Below, piece by piece: positions 14,970 through 23,044 of a stretch of DNA of 38,006 nucleotides. This DNA is from Xanthomonas cassavae CFBP 4642 (GTDB lineage Bacteria; Pseudomonadota; Gammaproteobacteria; Xanthomonadales; Xanthomonadaceae), in assembly GCF_000454545.1 (NCBI RefSeq), contig NZ_CM002139.1:2591766-2629771 (forward strand), in the 5' to 3' direction. Made by a program: the position numbers and the translations under genes. A model generated the notes under the pieces. It was not told the origin of the DNA. It ran no database searches and worked only from the letters and a program-made list of their open reading frames with translations. Position 1 is the first letter of the stretch, and the number at the start of each line of letters is the position of its first letter.

Positions 14970-15290
14970 ATGCAAGCAGGTTGGTTCAACGATTTGACCG
15001 CATGGCTGTGGCGTGCCGTCAAACTGGTATGGCAGGCGGTTGTCGATTTCGTTGGCGACCTGTTCGTCATGTGGCTTGAACAGTCGCTGGCGGCCATTCT
15101 CTACGTGTTGACGTTGCTGCCCATGCCGGACTTCATGAAGGGCCAGAGCATTGGCGGTATGCTCGGTAACGCCGGCAGCACAATCTTGTGGTTCGCCGAT
15201 GTGTTCAAGATCGGTCCCGCGTTGGTGATGATTGGTGCGGCCATGGTGTTCTATTTGTTGCGTCGCGTTCTGACGGTCGGGATTTGGTGA
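14970..15290 (+). CDS. gVI: Phage minor coat protein (gVI equivalent, DUF2523-like)
   Basis: The protein has 106 residues, with a GAGGACGA stretch upstream of the ATG. It is mostly hydrophobic, with segments near 24-50 and 85-100 (AAILYVLTLLPMPDF, GPALVMIGAAMVFYLL) separated by a Gly-rich loop. This is the DUF2523 type placed between gIII and gI in inoviruses, where it helps cap and release the virion. It ends one base before the gI start. Confidence 0.85.
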   Translation: MQAGWFNDLTAWLWRAVKLVWQAVVDFVGDLFVMWLEQSLAAILYVLTLLPMPDFMKGQSIGGMLGNAGSTILWFADVFKIGPALVMIGAAMVFYLLRRVLTVGIW

Positions 15291-15291
15291 C

Positions 15292-16614
15292 ATGCTAGTT
15301 TTCAACGAAGGTGTGCCGCGTGCCGGCAAGAGCTACGACGCGGTAAAGAATCACATCCTCCCCGCGCTCAAGAAGGGCCGGCGCGTGTTCGCACGTCTCA
15401 ACGGCTTGCGGTTTGATCGCATTGCTAAGCACCTGGGCATTGCCGAAAGCGATGTGCAAAGCCTGCTCGTTTTGGTCGATACGAAAAACGTGACCAAGCT
15501 TTTTGCGTGCACGCAGGATGAGTCGGGCAAGTGGTGCATTCCGGACGAGTTCAAAGATGCGTTAGTCGTCATTGATGAGGTGCACGAGTTCTACGTCAAT
15601 GAGCGCAAGCCGCTCGCGCCGGCAGTGGAGAATTTCTGGGCGCTGCTCGGCCAGAACGGCGGCGATGCGGTCATCATGACGCAATGGATCAACCGCCTGC
15701 ACTCGGCGGTCAAGGCGCGCATCGAGAAGAAAAACACCTTCCAGAAGATGACCGCCATCGGTATGAAGGGCCGGTATCGCGTGACGTATTTCCACACCAC
15801 TTCGCCGGGCAAGTTTGAGAAGGTGGGCGGTCAGACGCTCAAGTACGATCCTGCGATTTTTCCGCTGTATGACGGCTATGCCCCTGGTGCCGAAAACACG
15901 GAGGTCTACGAAGAGGGCGGCAAAAACGTCTGGGCGGCGATGGCGGTGCGTGCTGCCATCTTCATCGTCGTGGGTGTTGTTGGCATCTACTTCTTCGTGC
16001 ACTACTTCACCAAGGATCGTTCCGATCCGAACAAGCCGGTGGCCTCGGCCAGCCAGACCAACAAGCCCACGCACGTGGGTGCGGGCTTGGCAAATGGCGC
16101 GCCAAGCGTGCCGATCCAGCCGCCGCCGCCCGATCCGCTTGCCGATCTCACGCAGGAACAGCGCTATGTCGCCGAGCTTGCCAACAAGGGCCGCATTCGG
16201 CTGTCGGCGCGTGCGCGGGTAGGGGATCAGGACCGGGCCTGGGTCCAATGGATCGATGAGAGCAACAACGTCATTGAGGAATTGGACCTCACGCAGCTGC
16301 GCGCCCTGGGCTACAGCGTCAGCGTCGTCACGTACGGCGTTCGCCTGTCAGCAGGCAAGCACATAATGGTGGCCACCGCGTGGCCCTGGACCGCGCCCAT
16401 ACGTGAGAAGGACGCACGGCTCTACAACATGGCCCCCGATGGGAGCGGCGGCGCTGCTGGCGTTGCGACCGTAGGGAGTGACGGCGGCGGCGCTGACCGC
16501 GACCGGGTGCGAGGCGGTGTCATTGAGTACGGGCCGCGTACGCAGGGCACGTTCCCGGACAACAAGGCCTACACCACGAACACCACGACGCCGGCCACTA
16601 CCTTGCAGATGTAG
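15292..16614 (+). CDS. gI: Phage assembly ATPase, Zot-like (gI equivalent)
   Basis: The protein has 440 residues. An N-terminal Zot/pI NTPase domain has the P-loop GVPRAGKSY (residues 7-15) and Walker B ALVVIDEVHEF (D95/E96). A single membrane helix lies at ~222-244 (IFIVVGVVGIYFFVHYF), then a proline-rich periplasmic linker and a C-terminal domain. It spans the inner membrane and powers extrusion of the virion. No gIV secretin is visible, so the phage must use a host secretin, as Cf1/XacF1 relatives are thought to do. The family is clear. Confidence 0.92.
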   Translation: MLVFNEGVPRAGKSYDAVKNHILPALKKGRRVFARLNGLRFDRIAKHLGIAESDVQSLLVLVDTKNVTKLFACTQDESGKWCIPDEFKDALVVIDEVHEFYVNERKPLAPAVENFWALLGQNGGDAVIMTQWINRLHSAVKARIEKKNTFQKMTAIGMKGRYRVTYFHTTSPGKFEKVGGQTLKYDPAIFPLYDGYAPGAENTEVYEEGGKNVWAAMAVRAAIFIVVGVVGIYFFVHYFTKDRSDPNKPVASASQTNKPTHVGAGLANGAPSVPIQPPPPDPLADLTQEQRYVAELANKGRIRLSARARVGDQDRAWVQWIDESNNVIEELDLTQLRALGYSVSVVTYGVRLSAGKHIMVATAWPWTAPIREKDARLYNMAPDGSGGAAGVATVGSDGGGADRDRVRGGVIEYGPRTQGTFPDNKAYTTNTTTPATTLQM

Positions 16615-16643
16615 GTAGAATCCCGCTCTCAAGGGGAGGGCGT

Positions 16644-17036
16644 ATGGATATTCGTGCGTTTCTTGTTGTGCTCTTCGTGGCTTCCGCTCCGGCCAGCGCC
16701 CAGCAGGTTTTCAAGTGCGTGAACGGTGCGCAAGTCGTTTACCAGTCGGCTCCGTGTGCAGGCGTTGCCGCAAAGCAATGGGATGCTCAGCCTGAGCCGG
16801 ATAACCCGGCGTTGAGGCAAAGGCTTGCCCGTACCGCTGAGCAGCTTCGCGCCCGCAATGCTTCTCCTGTTCGTTCCGGTTCTGGGACCTATGTGGCTGC
16901 CAGTTCTTCCAAGGATCGCTATGCCTGTGAGGTTGCCAAAGAGGGGCGTCGTGCAGCCTATGAAGCTGCCGGCGTGCATCGCTCTTTCGCGCTTTCCAGC
17001 TATTGGGACAACGCAGTCCAAGACGCCTGCAAATAA
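16644..17036 (+). CDS. DUF4124-like secreted phage protein
   Basis: The protein has 130 residues from the ATG at 16644, preceded by GGGGAGGG three bases away. A signal peptide (FLVVLFVASAPASA) is followed by QQVFKCVNGAQVVYQSAPC, the DUF4124 pattern 'YKC.D..G...Y...PC'. The rest is a charged helix and a Cys-containing end. It is the last rightward phage gene, 30 bases after gI. The role is unknown; it is a common moron in xanthomonad inoviruses as I recall. Confidence 0.75.
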   Translation: MDIRAFLVVLFVASAPASAQQVFKCVNGAQVVYQSAPCAGVAAKQWDAQPEPDNPALRQRLARTAEQLRARNASPVRSGSGTYVAASSSKDRYACEVAKEGRRAAYEAAGVHRSFALSSYWDNAVQDACK

Positions 17037-17045
17037 CCCAGGGGT

Positions 17046-17064
17046 GTAGGGGCATAGCCCCTAC
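17046..17064. terminator. Perfect hairpin between convergent phage genes
   Basis: GTAGGGGC, loop ATA and GCCCCTAC form a perfect eight-pair stem between the DUF4124 gene (ends 17036) and the leftward DUF3653 gene (ends 17075). It may be a bidirectional terminator. It is not followed by a T run, so the phage plus-strand origin or packaging hairpin is an alternative. Confidence 0.45.
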
Positions 17065-17074
17065 GGATAACGCC

Positions 17075-17413
17075 TTACCCGCGCCGTGGACCTCGTGGCC
17101 CACGCGTCCTACGGATCACCGTCGATCGATCGGCGGACCCCGCGCCATCCACCACTGATAGCCGCATTTCACGCCTGCGCCGGAGCACGTCCCGCAGGTA
17201 GATCACCTCGGCCGGCCTGGCATGCCACACGCGCTCGCGTTCCTCGGCCATCATCAGCGCCCACTCGCGGGCGATGTTGCATGTGAGCGACCAGTACCGC
17301 ATTCCCACCGGGTCGATATCTCGGCCTTCGGGAGTGAAAAACCGATGCCCCTGAAAACCAAAACCGGCCCAAGGGCCGGTTAGGTCTACGCGATCGTAGG
17401 TGTCTAGCGTCAT
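17075..17413 (-). CDS. DUF3653-type phage regulatory protein
   Basis: The protein has 112 residues. The start ATG at 17413 is chosen because it forms an ATGA overlap with the upstream stop at 17412-17410. The motif GPWAGFGFQGHRFFTPEGRD resembles the DUF3653 pattern ('W.GW.F..G.L.TPEG') found in Xanthomonas phages. A helical middle and a very basic end (RRTRGPRGPRRG) suggest nucleic-acid binding. In the circular phage it directly follows the repressor and is presumably co-transcribed with it; in the integrated form its promoter is cut off by the att site. Confidence 0.7.
   Translation of the reverse strand: MTLDTYDRVDLTGPWAGFGFQGHRFFTPEGRDIDPVGMRYWSLTCNIAREWALMMAEERERVWHARPAEVIYLRDVLRRRREMRLSVVDGAGSADRSTVIRRTRGPRGPRRG
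17362..17381. other. Strong palindrome inside the DUF3653 gene
   Basis: AACCGGCCC, loop AA and GGGCCGGTT form a perfect nine-pair stem within the coding region. On the minus strand it is followed by a T-rich TTGGTTTTC-like stretch, so it could attenuate leftward transcription. Alternatively it may be the DNA packaging signal or origin hairpin that every inovirus needs. Confidence 0.5.
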
Positions 17414-17486
17414 TGTCCAGTCCGCTTCCTGTGGAGGGACCAGCATTGATAGGCCGCCAGGGCGCACAGGAGCGTCAACAGCCCAC
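17410..17486 (-). other. Detached 3' end of the phage repressor gene
   Basis: Reading leftward from the right att core, the frame YIMR-SGLLTLLCALAAYQCWSLHR...GQ-stop is in the same frame as the repressor on the far side of the phage. The segment adds a hydrophobic helix and basic tail and ends in an ATGA overlap with the DUF3653 gene. It is the native C-terminus of the phage regulator in the circular genome. In the integrated state it is fused to host sequence. Confidence 0.75.
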
Positions 17487-17512
17487 TTCGCATAATGTAT
17501 ATTATGTGAACC
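17485..17512. other. attR: dif-like site
   Basis: ACTTCGCATAA (XerC-type arm, 17485-17495), TGTATA centre and TTATGTGAACC (XerD-type arm). The first seven bases of the XerD arm are nearly canonical (TTATGT), but the rest departs from the usual TTATGTTAAAT. It is the only complete dif-like site in the window. Confidence 0.85.
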
Positions 17513-17885
17513 CGATCCATAGCCAGGCGAAGTACTTCACCCATCAACCGCCCACCATAAGACCACGTCGGTGAGCTGTACCAGTTGCAGACATCGATCT
17601 CGCGTGCTGCCTGCAGCCACTGCTCCCCGTCTTCCAGGGCTTCGGCTGCAGGCGTGTATTTGCCGTTGGCCAGGTCGCCCTCGAACTGTTGGGCGAACTC
17701 ATTCATCGATGACGCCAGCAGCTCAGGTCGCCACACGGGCGGCAACGGGCAAAATCGGTTCCGGTGACAATGCGCTGCGTGTGCATCGTCATCACCGGCC
17801 GAATTCCCTCGTCCGCAAAGTGCGCTGCGACGGGCTCGGTGTTCTGATCGCGCTTCACGGCATTCAGCACTTCATCCACGCTCAT
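17497..17885 (-). pseudogene. Frameshifted small gene interrupted by the prophage
   Basis: The first 60 codons (17885-17703) read MSVDEVLNAVKRDQNTEPVA...IVTGTDFARC and then stop after a Cys-rich, atypical end. A second frame picks up at about 17745 (PPVWRPELLASSMNEFAQQ, KYTPAAEALEDGEQWLQAAR) and runs into the right att site. Both pieces look protein-like, and a one-base shift near 17750 would join them into one protein of about 125 residues before the phage junction. I do not recognise a family. It lies 73 bases after the TraX-like gene on the same strand. The 60-residue ORF alone may still be made. Confidence 0.45.
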
Positions 17886-17957
17886 CAGTGAAAGTCCGCG
17901 CGCAACAAGCGGCCTGCGTTGGTTGACTAGGCGACGCAGAGCAAGGGCCGCCAGGTG

Positions 17958-18608
17958 TCAGGGCACTGCGTAAGACAGCAGGCTCAATACCAGTAGATGC
18001 CCCACGTAGTAAAAATAGAACGCCCGGCGCGAGCGCGGAACCGGTATGCGCACTTTCGCAAGTAACAGCAATGGCAGCGCCAGCAACCCCCAAGGGGTGT
18101 CGTTGACCAAGCACAGCAGCGCCACCGGCAACACTATCAGCACCAGCGCCAGTACGCCCCTGGACAGGCGCCACTGCCATGGGTCACGCCAGAACACCCA
18201 CGCGCACAGCACGATTGCCAGCCCGCTCCATCGATAGTCGACCGCCGTTGGCGCCAGAAGCGCGCATAAAGCAAAGAAAACCCAGCGGCCGCGCTCGATC
18301 GCCAGAATGCAGACTGCCGCCAATGCAAAAGACAGCAGAACGTTCAGCGGAAAAACGCGCTGAAATGCGATAGCTGAAACCGGCGTGGCGATAAGACCCC
18401 AGAGAAACAGCCGCTTTACAGACTTCTCGACATCCGCCTTGGGCTGGGCAAGGTTATAGGCGAGCACCAGCGCAAACAGCGGAAATGCCACCCGCCCTAA
18501 TTCTGTCACGACTGGCACGTATCCAATCGCAAGAACCTTCAAGACGTGATCGCCTGTCATGAAGGCGGCAGCTAACCACTTGAGGAATTCGCGTCCACCA
18601 CTGGTCAC
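17958..18608 (-). CDS. TraX-family membrane protein
   Basis: The protein has 216 residues from a GTG at 18608. It is an integral membrane protein with about seven to eight hydrophobic segments. The start FLKWLAAAFMTGDHVLKVLA and then GRVAFPLFALVLAYNLAQ match the TraX family (F-pilin N-acetyltransferase relatives, 'K..A...M..DH......GR.AFP.F...'). In chromosomes such proteins may acylate an unknown surface molecule. No other conjugation gene is present, so a pilin target is unlikely to be encoded here. The family is fairly secure and the role is open. Confidence 0.8.
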   Translation of the reverse strand: MTSGGREFLKWLAAAFMTGDHVLKVLAIGYVPVVTELGRVAFPLFALVLAYNLAQPKADVEKSVKRLFLWGLIATPVSAIAFQRVFPLNVLLSFALAAVCILAIERGRWVFFALCALLAPTAVDYRWSGLAIVLCAWVFWRDPWQWRLSRGVLALVLIVLPVALLCLVNDTPWGLLALPLLLLAKVRIPVPRSRRAFYFYYVGHLLVLSLLSYAVP

Positions 18609-18730
18609 CGTTACATCTCGCCTTGTGGGTCGGATGCCCGCTGTTTTCTACCGGTCGTTCCAGGAAGCAGACGCCAATTCCCTCGGCGGCGTCGCCGGCA
18701 TTGATCACCGAGCCGCAGGATCATTCGCCA

Positions 18731-20512
18731 TCACCGCACCGCTCCGTTGTCTTCCTGCAACTCGCGCTTGAACGGCACATCCGGCGGCGGCCTGGCGGTG
18801 GCCGGTTGGTCGTTGAGGTTGGGGTCGCTCAGACCGCAGCCGCCACCCAATTGCAGCAGCGACACCACGCAGCTGATCTTGGTGGTGGTGCCCGGAATCG
18901 GAATCTCGATCTTCTTCAGTCCGCGGCGCACCCATTCCTGCAACAGCGACTGGTTCGGCATCCAGTACTTGTCCAGTGAGGTGGGCGTGTAGCCATACGG
19001 CGGCCGCTTGAGCCAGGTGCCGCCCTGGGCGATCTGGTCCCGGGTCCAGGTGTCGGTCTCGCTGCCCGGCGGCCCACGATCCCCCGCGCCGCTGCCGGTA
19101 TCGCCGCTACCGGCCACCCGCACACTGCCGTCGCTGTTGAAGACGCCATCGCGTTGGCCGTTCGCGCCGCTGCTGTCGCCACGCCGGTTGCGGTCGGATT
19201 TACTCCAGTCGTCGGCACTGGCCGCGACATCCCAGCCGCCGCTACGGTCGGCCGCTTGCGGGCCGGCCTTGCTGCTGGCAACGGGCGTGGCAGCGGAAGA
19301 GGCTGCCGCCTTGTCAGCTTGCGCAGGTGTGGCCGATCTGGCCTGCGCAGTCTGTGTTGCCGAGCTGGCTGGCGAAGGCTGCGCAGCAGGCGGGCTGGCC
19401 GTCGCCGACGAGGTCGCCGGCTTGGCTGGTACCGGTTGAGCTGGAGGCGCGGGCGGTACCGGAGTTGGTTCTGGCACGCTGGGCAGTTCGGTGGCACGCA
19501 CCGCAACCTCGGGCATGCGCACGCTGGGGGCGAGCTCGCGCGGCCGGATCACTGGCGCGCTGCGCTGGGGTTGGTCGGGCACCACGATCTCGCGCTCGCG
19601 TACCGCCGGCACCGGTGCAGCGCGCACCGCCACGGCAGGCGCGGGGCGCTGCAGCTCGCGCAGTGCCGGCCGCTCGGTCACGGTCTGGATATCGCGCTGA
19701 CGCACCTCGATCTGCGGTGCCGACGGCGCCACGGAACGTGGCATCACGGTGATGCTCGGCGGTGGTGGCACCACGAAGTCTGTCGTGGCAATCGGTGTTT
19801 CGGTCACCTGCAACGGCGATTCGATCATGACTGGCGGCGCCTGCACCGTCACTTGCGGCACCTCAGGCGCCACCGGTTCGCTGGCAGCAGCGACCGCCGG
19901 TTCGGGGGCGGTATCCGTCGCCTGCGCCGTGCTGGCGGACTCAGTGGGTTCGGTTGCCTGCGGCGGCACCGAAGGTGGTGGCGTCGTCCCGCTTGCTGCG
20001 CTGGCGTCCTGCGCCGTGGCCGCCTCGCCGGCGGCAGGCAGCGAGGTTGCGGACGGTTCCCCTTGCCCGCCTCCCTGCTCGGCCGCGCCATCGCCGATGA
20101 ACGTCATCCGCACCCGCGACTCCTCGCCTTGGGTGGTCTCCTCCGGGGCCCAGCGCACGGCGACCACCCAGATCAGCAAGGCGATAAAGCCGATGTGGAT
20201 CAGCAAGCTGCCCAGCAAGGCGAGCCAGTGCTGCGTGCGCTGATCGCGCGGGCGTGGTTCCCAGTGTTGCCACCACAGGCTGCAAAATGCCTGGAACGGC
20301 GTCAGCAGCCGCGCAGCGCCAGTGCCATCCGCAGTCGATGGACGCGCCAGCAGCACATCCGTCACATGGTCATCGTTGAATGGCGCCACTGCATCGCCAC
20401 GGCTGCGCATCCAGATCGCCCAGCCGTATGGCAGCCCGGTGCGCCGATCCAGAATGAGCTTGGCCGGCATGCGCGCGCGCAGTGCCTGCAGCAGATCGGC
20501 AGCCGTTGTCAC
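18731..20512 (-). CDS. Pro/Ala-rich TonB-like transmembrane protein
   Basis: The protein has 593 residues from the GTG at 20512, placed 13 bases after nfuA; the frame also opens inside nfuA at 20584. The start MTTAADLLQALRAR-type region is followed by KLILDRRTGLPYGWAIWMRS and one membrane helix at ~119-145 (LLGSLLIHIGFIALLIWVVA). A long low-complexity Pro/Ala/Val/Gln linker follows (about 300 residues with repeated PxVxV and R-E-L-P units), then a small conserved C-terminal part (KYWMPNQSLLQEWVRRGLKK, VVSLLQLGGGCG). This is the 'transmembrane repetitive protein' of xanthomonads and has the anchor-linker-domain plan of TonB, though I see no typical TonB C-terminal motif. It is downstream of nfuA on the same strand. 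The function is unknown; a periplasm-spanning tether is inferred. Confidence 0.75.
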   Translation of the reverse strand: MTTAADLLQALRARMPAKLILDRRTGLPYGWAIWMRSRGDAVAPFNDDHVTDVLLARPSTADGTGAARLLTPFQAFCSLWWQHWEPRPRDQRTQHWLALLGSLLIHIGFIALLIWVVAVRWAPEETTQGEESRVRMTFIGDGAAEQGGGQGEPSATSLPAAGEAATAQDASAASGTTPPPSVPPQATEPTESASTAQATDTAPEPAVAAASEPVAPEVPQVTVQAPPVMIESPLQVTETPIATTDFVVPPPPSITVMPRSVAPSAPQIEVRQRDIQTVTERPALRELQRPAPAVAVRAAPVPAVREREIVVPDQPQRSAPVIRPRELAPSVRMPEVAVRATELPSVPEPTPVPPAPPAQPVPAKPATSSATASPPAAQPSPASSATQTAQARSATPAQADKAAASSAATPVASSKAGPQAADRSGGWDVAASADDWSKSDRNRRGDSSGANGQRDGVFNSDGSVRVAGSGDTGSGAGDRGPPGSETDTWTRDQIAQGGTWLKRPPYGYTPTSLDKYWMPNQSLLQEWVRRGLKKIEIPIPGTTTKISCVVSLLQLGGGCGLSDPNLNDQPATARPPPDVPFKRELQEDNGAVR

Positions 20513-20525
20513 CGGTGGTGCGGAA

Positions 20526-21125
20526 TCAGGCCGCGCTGTCGCGCGGAATGTACGGGGCGTCGCCGGTGGCGTGATCGGTCGCATCGCGCACCGCGGTCAC
20601 TCCGGGCACGCGCCCCATCAAGGTCTTCTCGATGCCCTGCTTGAGCGTGACATCGGCCATGCCACAGCCATGGCAACCGCCGCCGAAGCGCAGCAGCACC
20701 ACGCCATCGGCGGAGACTTCCTGCACCGCCACGCGGCCACCGTGCGAGGCGAGCTGCGGGTTGACCTCGTTCTCGACCACCCAGCGCACACGCTCCACCA
20801 TCGACGCCGATTCGGCCGGCGCCTCGCCCTTGATCTTGGGCGCCTTGATGGTCAGTTGCTGGTTGCCGGTGGATTGGGTGACGTAATCGATCTCGGCACC
20901 ATCCACCCACGGCACGCTGGCGGCGACCACATATAAAGTGAAGCCGTCGCAATCGATCGCCCACTCATCGCCGTTGAGATCGGCCGGCTCTGCGAATTCG
21001 AGCCTGGCATCGGCACGCGGGGTCCCCGGGTCCACTGCGCTCAGGCGTACACCCATGCCGGGCACGCCCTCGCGTTCGATGAGCTTGCGGAAATAGGTCT
21101 GGGCTTTGTCGGATATCTGGATCAT
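20526..21125 (-). CDS. nfuA: Fe/S biogenesis protein NfuA
   Basis: The protein has 199 residues, close to the E. coli length of 191. The N-terminal half is a degenerate A-type scaffold domain ([40 protein letters not shown]) and the C-terminal half an Nfu domain ([40 protein letters not shown]). The CxxC pair at C151/C154 binds the shared [4Fe-4S] cluster that NfuA passes to apo-enzymes under iron or oxidative stress. It is divergent from phhB (gap 88 bases). Confident. Confidence 0.95.
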   Translation of the reverse strand: MIQISDKAQTYFRKLIEREGVPGMGVRLSAVDPGTPRADARLEFAEPADLNGDEWAIDCDGFTLYVVAASVPWVDGAEIDYVTQSTGNQQLTIKAPKIKGEAPAESASMVERVRWVVENEVNPQLASHGGRVAVQEVSADGVVLLRFGGGCHGCGMADVTLKQGIEKTLMGRVPGVTAVRDATDHATGDAPYIPRDSAA

Positions 21126-21213
21126 GCGGGTTATTCTAGCGCTCAATGCGCCCTCGCTCATGGAACACCGTGATCCTGGCGGGGCGCCGTCCGCCCATTC
21201 CTGCGAGACCGCC

Positions 21214-21570
21214 ATGACCGATCTGATTCCCCTGGAGCAGGCCCACTGCCTCCCGCGCAAGGGCAGCGACCACAAACTGGGCGAAGCGCGCCTGGCCGAA
21301 CTGCTCCCGCAGGTGCCCGGCTGGGAGCTGACCGAGGCCGGTACCGCGATCACGCGGACGTTCCGGTTTGCCGACTATTACCGCACCCTGGCCTTCGTGA
21401 ATGCGCTGGCCTGGATCGCCCACCGCGAAGACCACCATCCTGACCTGGGCGTGCACTACGACCGGGTCGTGGTGCGCTATTCCACCCACGACGTGGGCGG
21501 GCTGAGCGAAAACGACTTCATCTGCGCCGCGAAGGCCGCGCAACTCTACCACCAGGGAGTCACTGCATGA
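21214..21570 (+). CDS. phhB: Pterin-4a-carbinolamine dehydratase
   Basis: The protein has 118 residues from the ATG at 21214, chosen because the family starts near here ([15 protein letters not shown]). The active-site set is present: [40 protein letters not shown] with the His-His pair, and [13 protein letters not shown]. It dehydrates 4a-hydroxytetrahydrobiopterin so that the cofactor of phenylalanine hydroxylase can be recycled, and it is cytoplasmic. The stop overlaps the next gene by ATGA, so the TonB-C lipoprotein is co-translated. phhA is not in the window. Confidence 0.93.
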   Translation: MTDLIPLEQAHCLPRKGSDHKLGEARLAELLPQVPGWELTEAGTAITRTFRFADYYRTLAFVNALAWIAHREDHHPDLGVHYDRVVVRYSTHDVGGLSENDFICAAKAAQLYHQGVTA

Positions 21571-21989
21571 GTATGTCTCGCGCCACCCTCGCCGGCCTGG
21601 CCCTGGCGGCCGGCCTGACCGGCTGCGGCAAGTCCTCGCAACAGCCGGCAGCGCCCACGGTGGCCCCCACCGAGCTGGCCGCGATAAAGACCCCGCCTCC
21701 GGAATACGCGCCCGAGCTGGCCTGCGCCGGCGTCGGCGGGACCAGTGTGCTGCGCGTGGTGATCGGAAACGAGGGCAAGCCCACCGATGTGTCGGTGACC
21801 CGGAGCAGCGGCCAGCCAGTGCTGGACGAGGCTGCGTTGAAGCGCGTGCGCGAATGGCAGTTCAAGCCCGCTACGCGCAATGGACAGGCAGTGCCGCAAA
21901 CCATCCAGGTCCCGGTCGCCTTCAAGCCGCCGGTACCACGGCCGGACGAATGCTTCGCCATCGAAGAGCGGGCCCGGCGCGGCGGTTGA
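21567..21989 (+). CDS. Lipoprotein with TonB C-terminal-like domain
   Basis: The protein has 140 residues, starting in an ATGA overlap with phhB. A lipoprotein signal peptide ends in the lipobox LTGC (Cys at residue ~20). After a Pro/Ala linker, [20 protein letters not shown] and [20 protein letters not shown] with PVAFKPP make up a TonB_C / energy-transducer-type fold. There is no inner-membrane helix, so it is not a working TonB; the +2 Gly and lack of Asp favour outer-membrane sorting. The role is unknown. Confidence 0.8.
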   Translation: MSMSRATLAGLALAAGLTGCGKSSQQPAAPTVAPTELAAIKTPPPEYAPELACAGVGGTSVLRVVIGNEGKPTDVSVTRSSGQPVLDEAALKRVREWQFKPATRNGQAVPQTIQVPVAFKPPVPRPDECFAIEERARRGG

Positions 21990-22225
21990 GCACGGCCGCT
22001 GCAGGCGCAGCGGGGTTCCGATATGCAAGGCGGGCCGAGGTGCCCGCCATTGCCTTGCATGACGACACACGCGTCGATGCGCATCGCCGCGACTATCGGC
22101 TTCATTGAGTGCCGGCGGCACCACGCGTTCGTCATTGCGGCATTGCCATCCTGCACCGCCGCTGCGCGGGTGCGTGATGCATTTGCCGCAGGACAAGGCT
22201 CCATTCCACGAGGTCGTCCCATCGC

Positions 22226-23044
22226 ATGCTTGAGGTGTCGTCACACAACGTCTGGATCGCGCTGGCGGTCACCCTGGCCGCAGGCCTGGCTACCGGCCTG
22301 GGCAGCCTCATGGTGGTGTTCGCCAGGAAGCCCAACCCGCGCCTGCTCGCATTCGGGCTGGCATTTGCCGGCGGCGCGATGGTGTACGTGTCGTTGTCCG
22401 AGATCCTCAACAAGTCGATCGCTGCGTTTTCCAACGCCTACAACGACAAGCTGGGTTTTACCTTCGGCACGCTGACCTTTCTGGCGGGCATGGTGCTGAT
22501 CATGGTGATCGACCGCCTGGTGCCCAACCCGCACCAGAGCCTGTCCACCGACGATCCGCAGTTTCGCGACGACAACCGCGCCTACATCCGGCGCGTGGGC
22601 CTGATGACCGCGATCGCGATCACCGCGCACAATTTCCCCGAAGGTCTGGCGACCTTCTTCGCCACCCTGGAAAGCCCGGCCGTGGGCATGCCGCTGGCGT
22701 TCGCTATCGCCATCCACAATATTCCCGAAGGCATCGCGATCGCGGTGCCGGTGTATTTCGCCACCCGCAACAAGTTCTATGCCTTCGGTGCCAGCCTGTT
22801 GAGCGGTCTGGCCGAACCGATCGGTGCCGGCATCGGTTATCTGGCGCTGGCGGACGTGCTGTCCGAAGCGGTGTTCGGCACGGTGTTCGGGCTGATCTCC
22901 GGGGTGATGGTGTTCCTGGCGCTGGACGAACTGCTGCCGGCCGCCAAGCGCTACGCAAAAGGTCACGAGACCGTGTATGGCCTGGTCTCGGGTATGGGCA
23001 CCCTCGCCATCAGCCTGGTGTTGTTCCGCTTTGCCGCGCCTTAG
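22226..23044 (+). CDS. zupT: ZIP-family zinc transporter ZupT
   Basis: The protein has 272 residues with eight hydrophobic segments. The two ZIP metal-binding helices are clear: ITAHNFPEGLATFFATLE and IAIHNIPEGIAIAVPVYF, with GLAEPIGAGIGYLAL after them. It imports zinc and probably other divalent metals (Fe, Mn, Co) across the inner membrane. The start at 22226 is the first ATG in frame before the first helix. It stands alone after a 236-base gap in which I see no operator or gene. Confident family; metal range from E. coli ZupT. Confidence 0.94.
   Translation: MLEVSSHNVWIALAVTLAAGLATGLGSLMVVFARKPNPRLLAFGLAFAGGAMVYVSLSEILNKSIAAFSNAYNDKLGFTFGTLTFLAGMVLIMVIDRLVPNPHQSLSTDDPQFRDDNRAYIRRVGLMTAIAITAHNFPEGLATFFATLESPAVGMPLAFAIAIHNIPEGIAIAVPVYFATRNKFYAFGASLLSGLAEPIGAGIGYLALADVLSEAVFGTVFGLISGVMVFLALDELLPAAKRYAKGHETVYGLVSGMGTLAISLVLFRFAAP

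Larger units (their letters stand above)
10973..17501. mobile_element. Integrated filamentous phage (Cf1/XacF1-type inovirus)
   Basis: About 6.5 kb bounded by two copies of the 15-base core TTCGCATAATGTATA (10973-10987 and 17487-17501), the att sequence I recall for XacF1-type phages. Gene order is that of Xanthomonas inoviruses: leftward repressor, small membrane genes, Rep (gII), ssDNA-binding protein (gV), small coat gene, major coat (gVIII), terminator, gIII, gVI, gI/Zot, DUF4124 gene, and leftward DUF3653 gene. There is no integrase, so integration must use host XerC/XerD at a dif-type site. All core genes have open frames, so the prophage looks functional. Confidence 0.93.

Noticed and set aside
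14357..15097. A 246-codon frame antisense to gIII and gVI
   Set aside because: Produced by the Gly-Asp repeat on the opposite strand (Ser/Pro/Thr/Val low complexity); no start context or motif.
19154..20644. A 496-codon plus-strand frame across the TonB-like gene and nfuA
   Set aside because: Arg/Gly-rich shadow of the opposite-strand Pro/Ala repeats; it crosses the boundary of two real genes.
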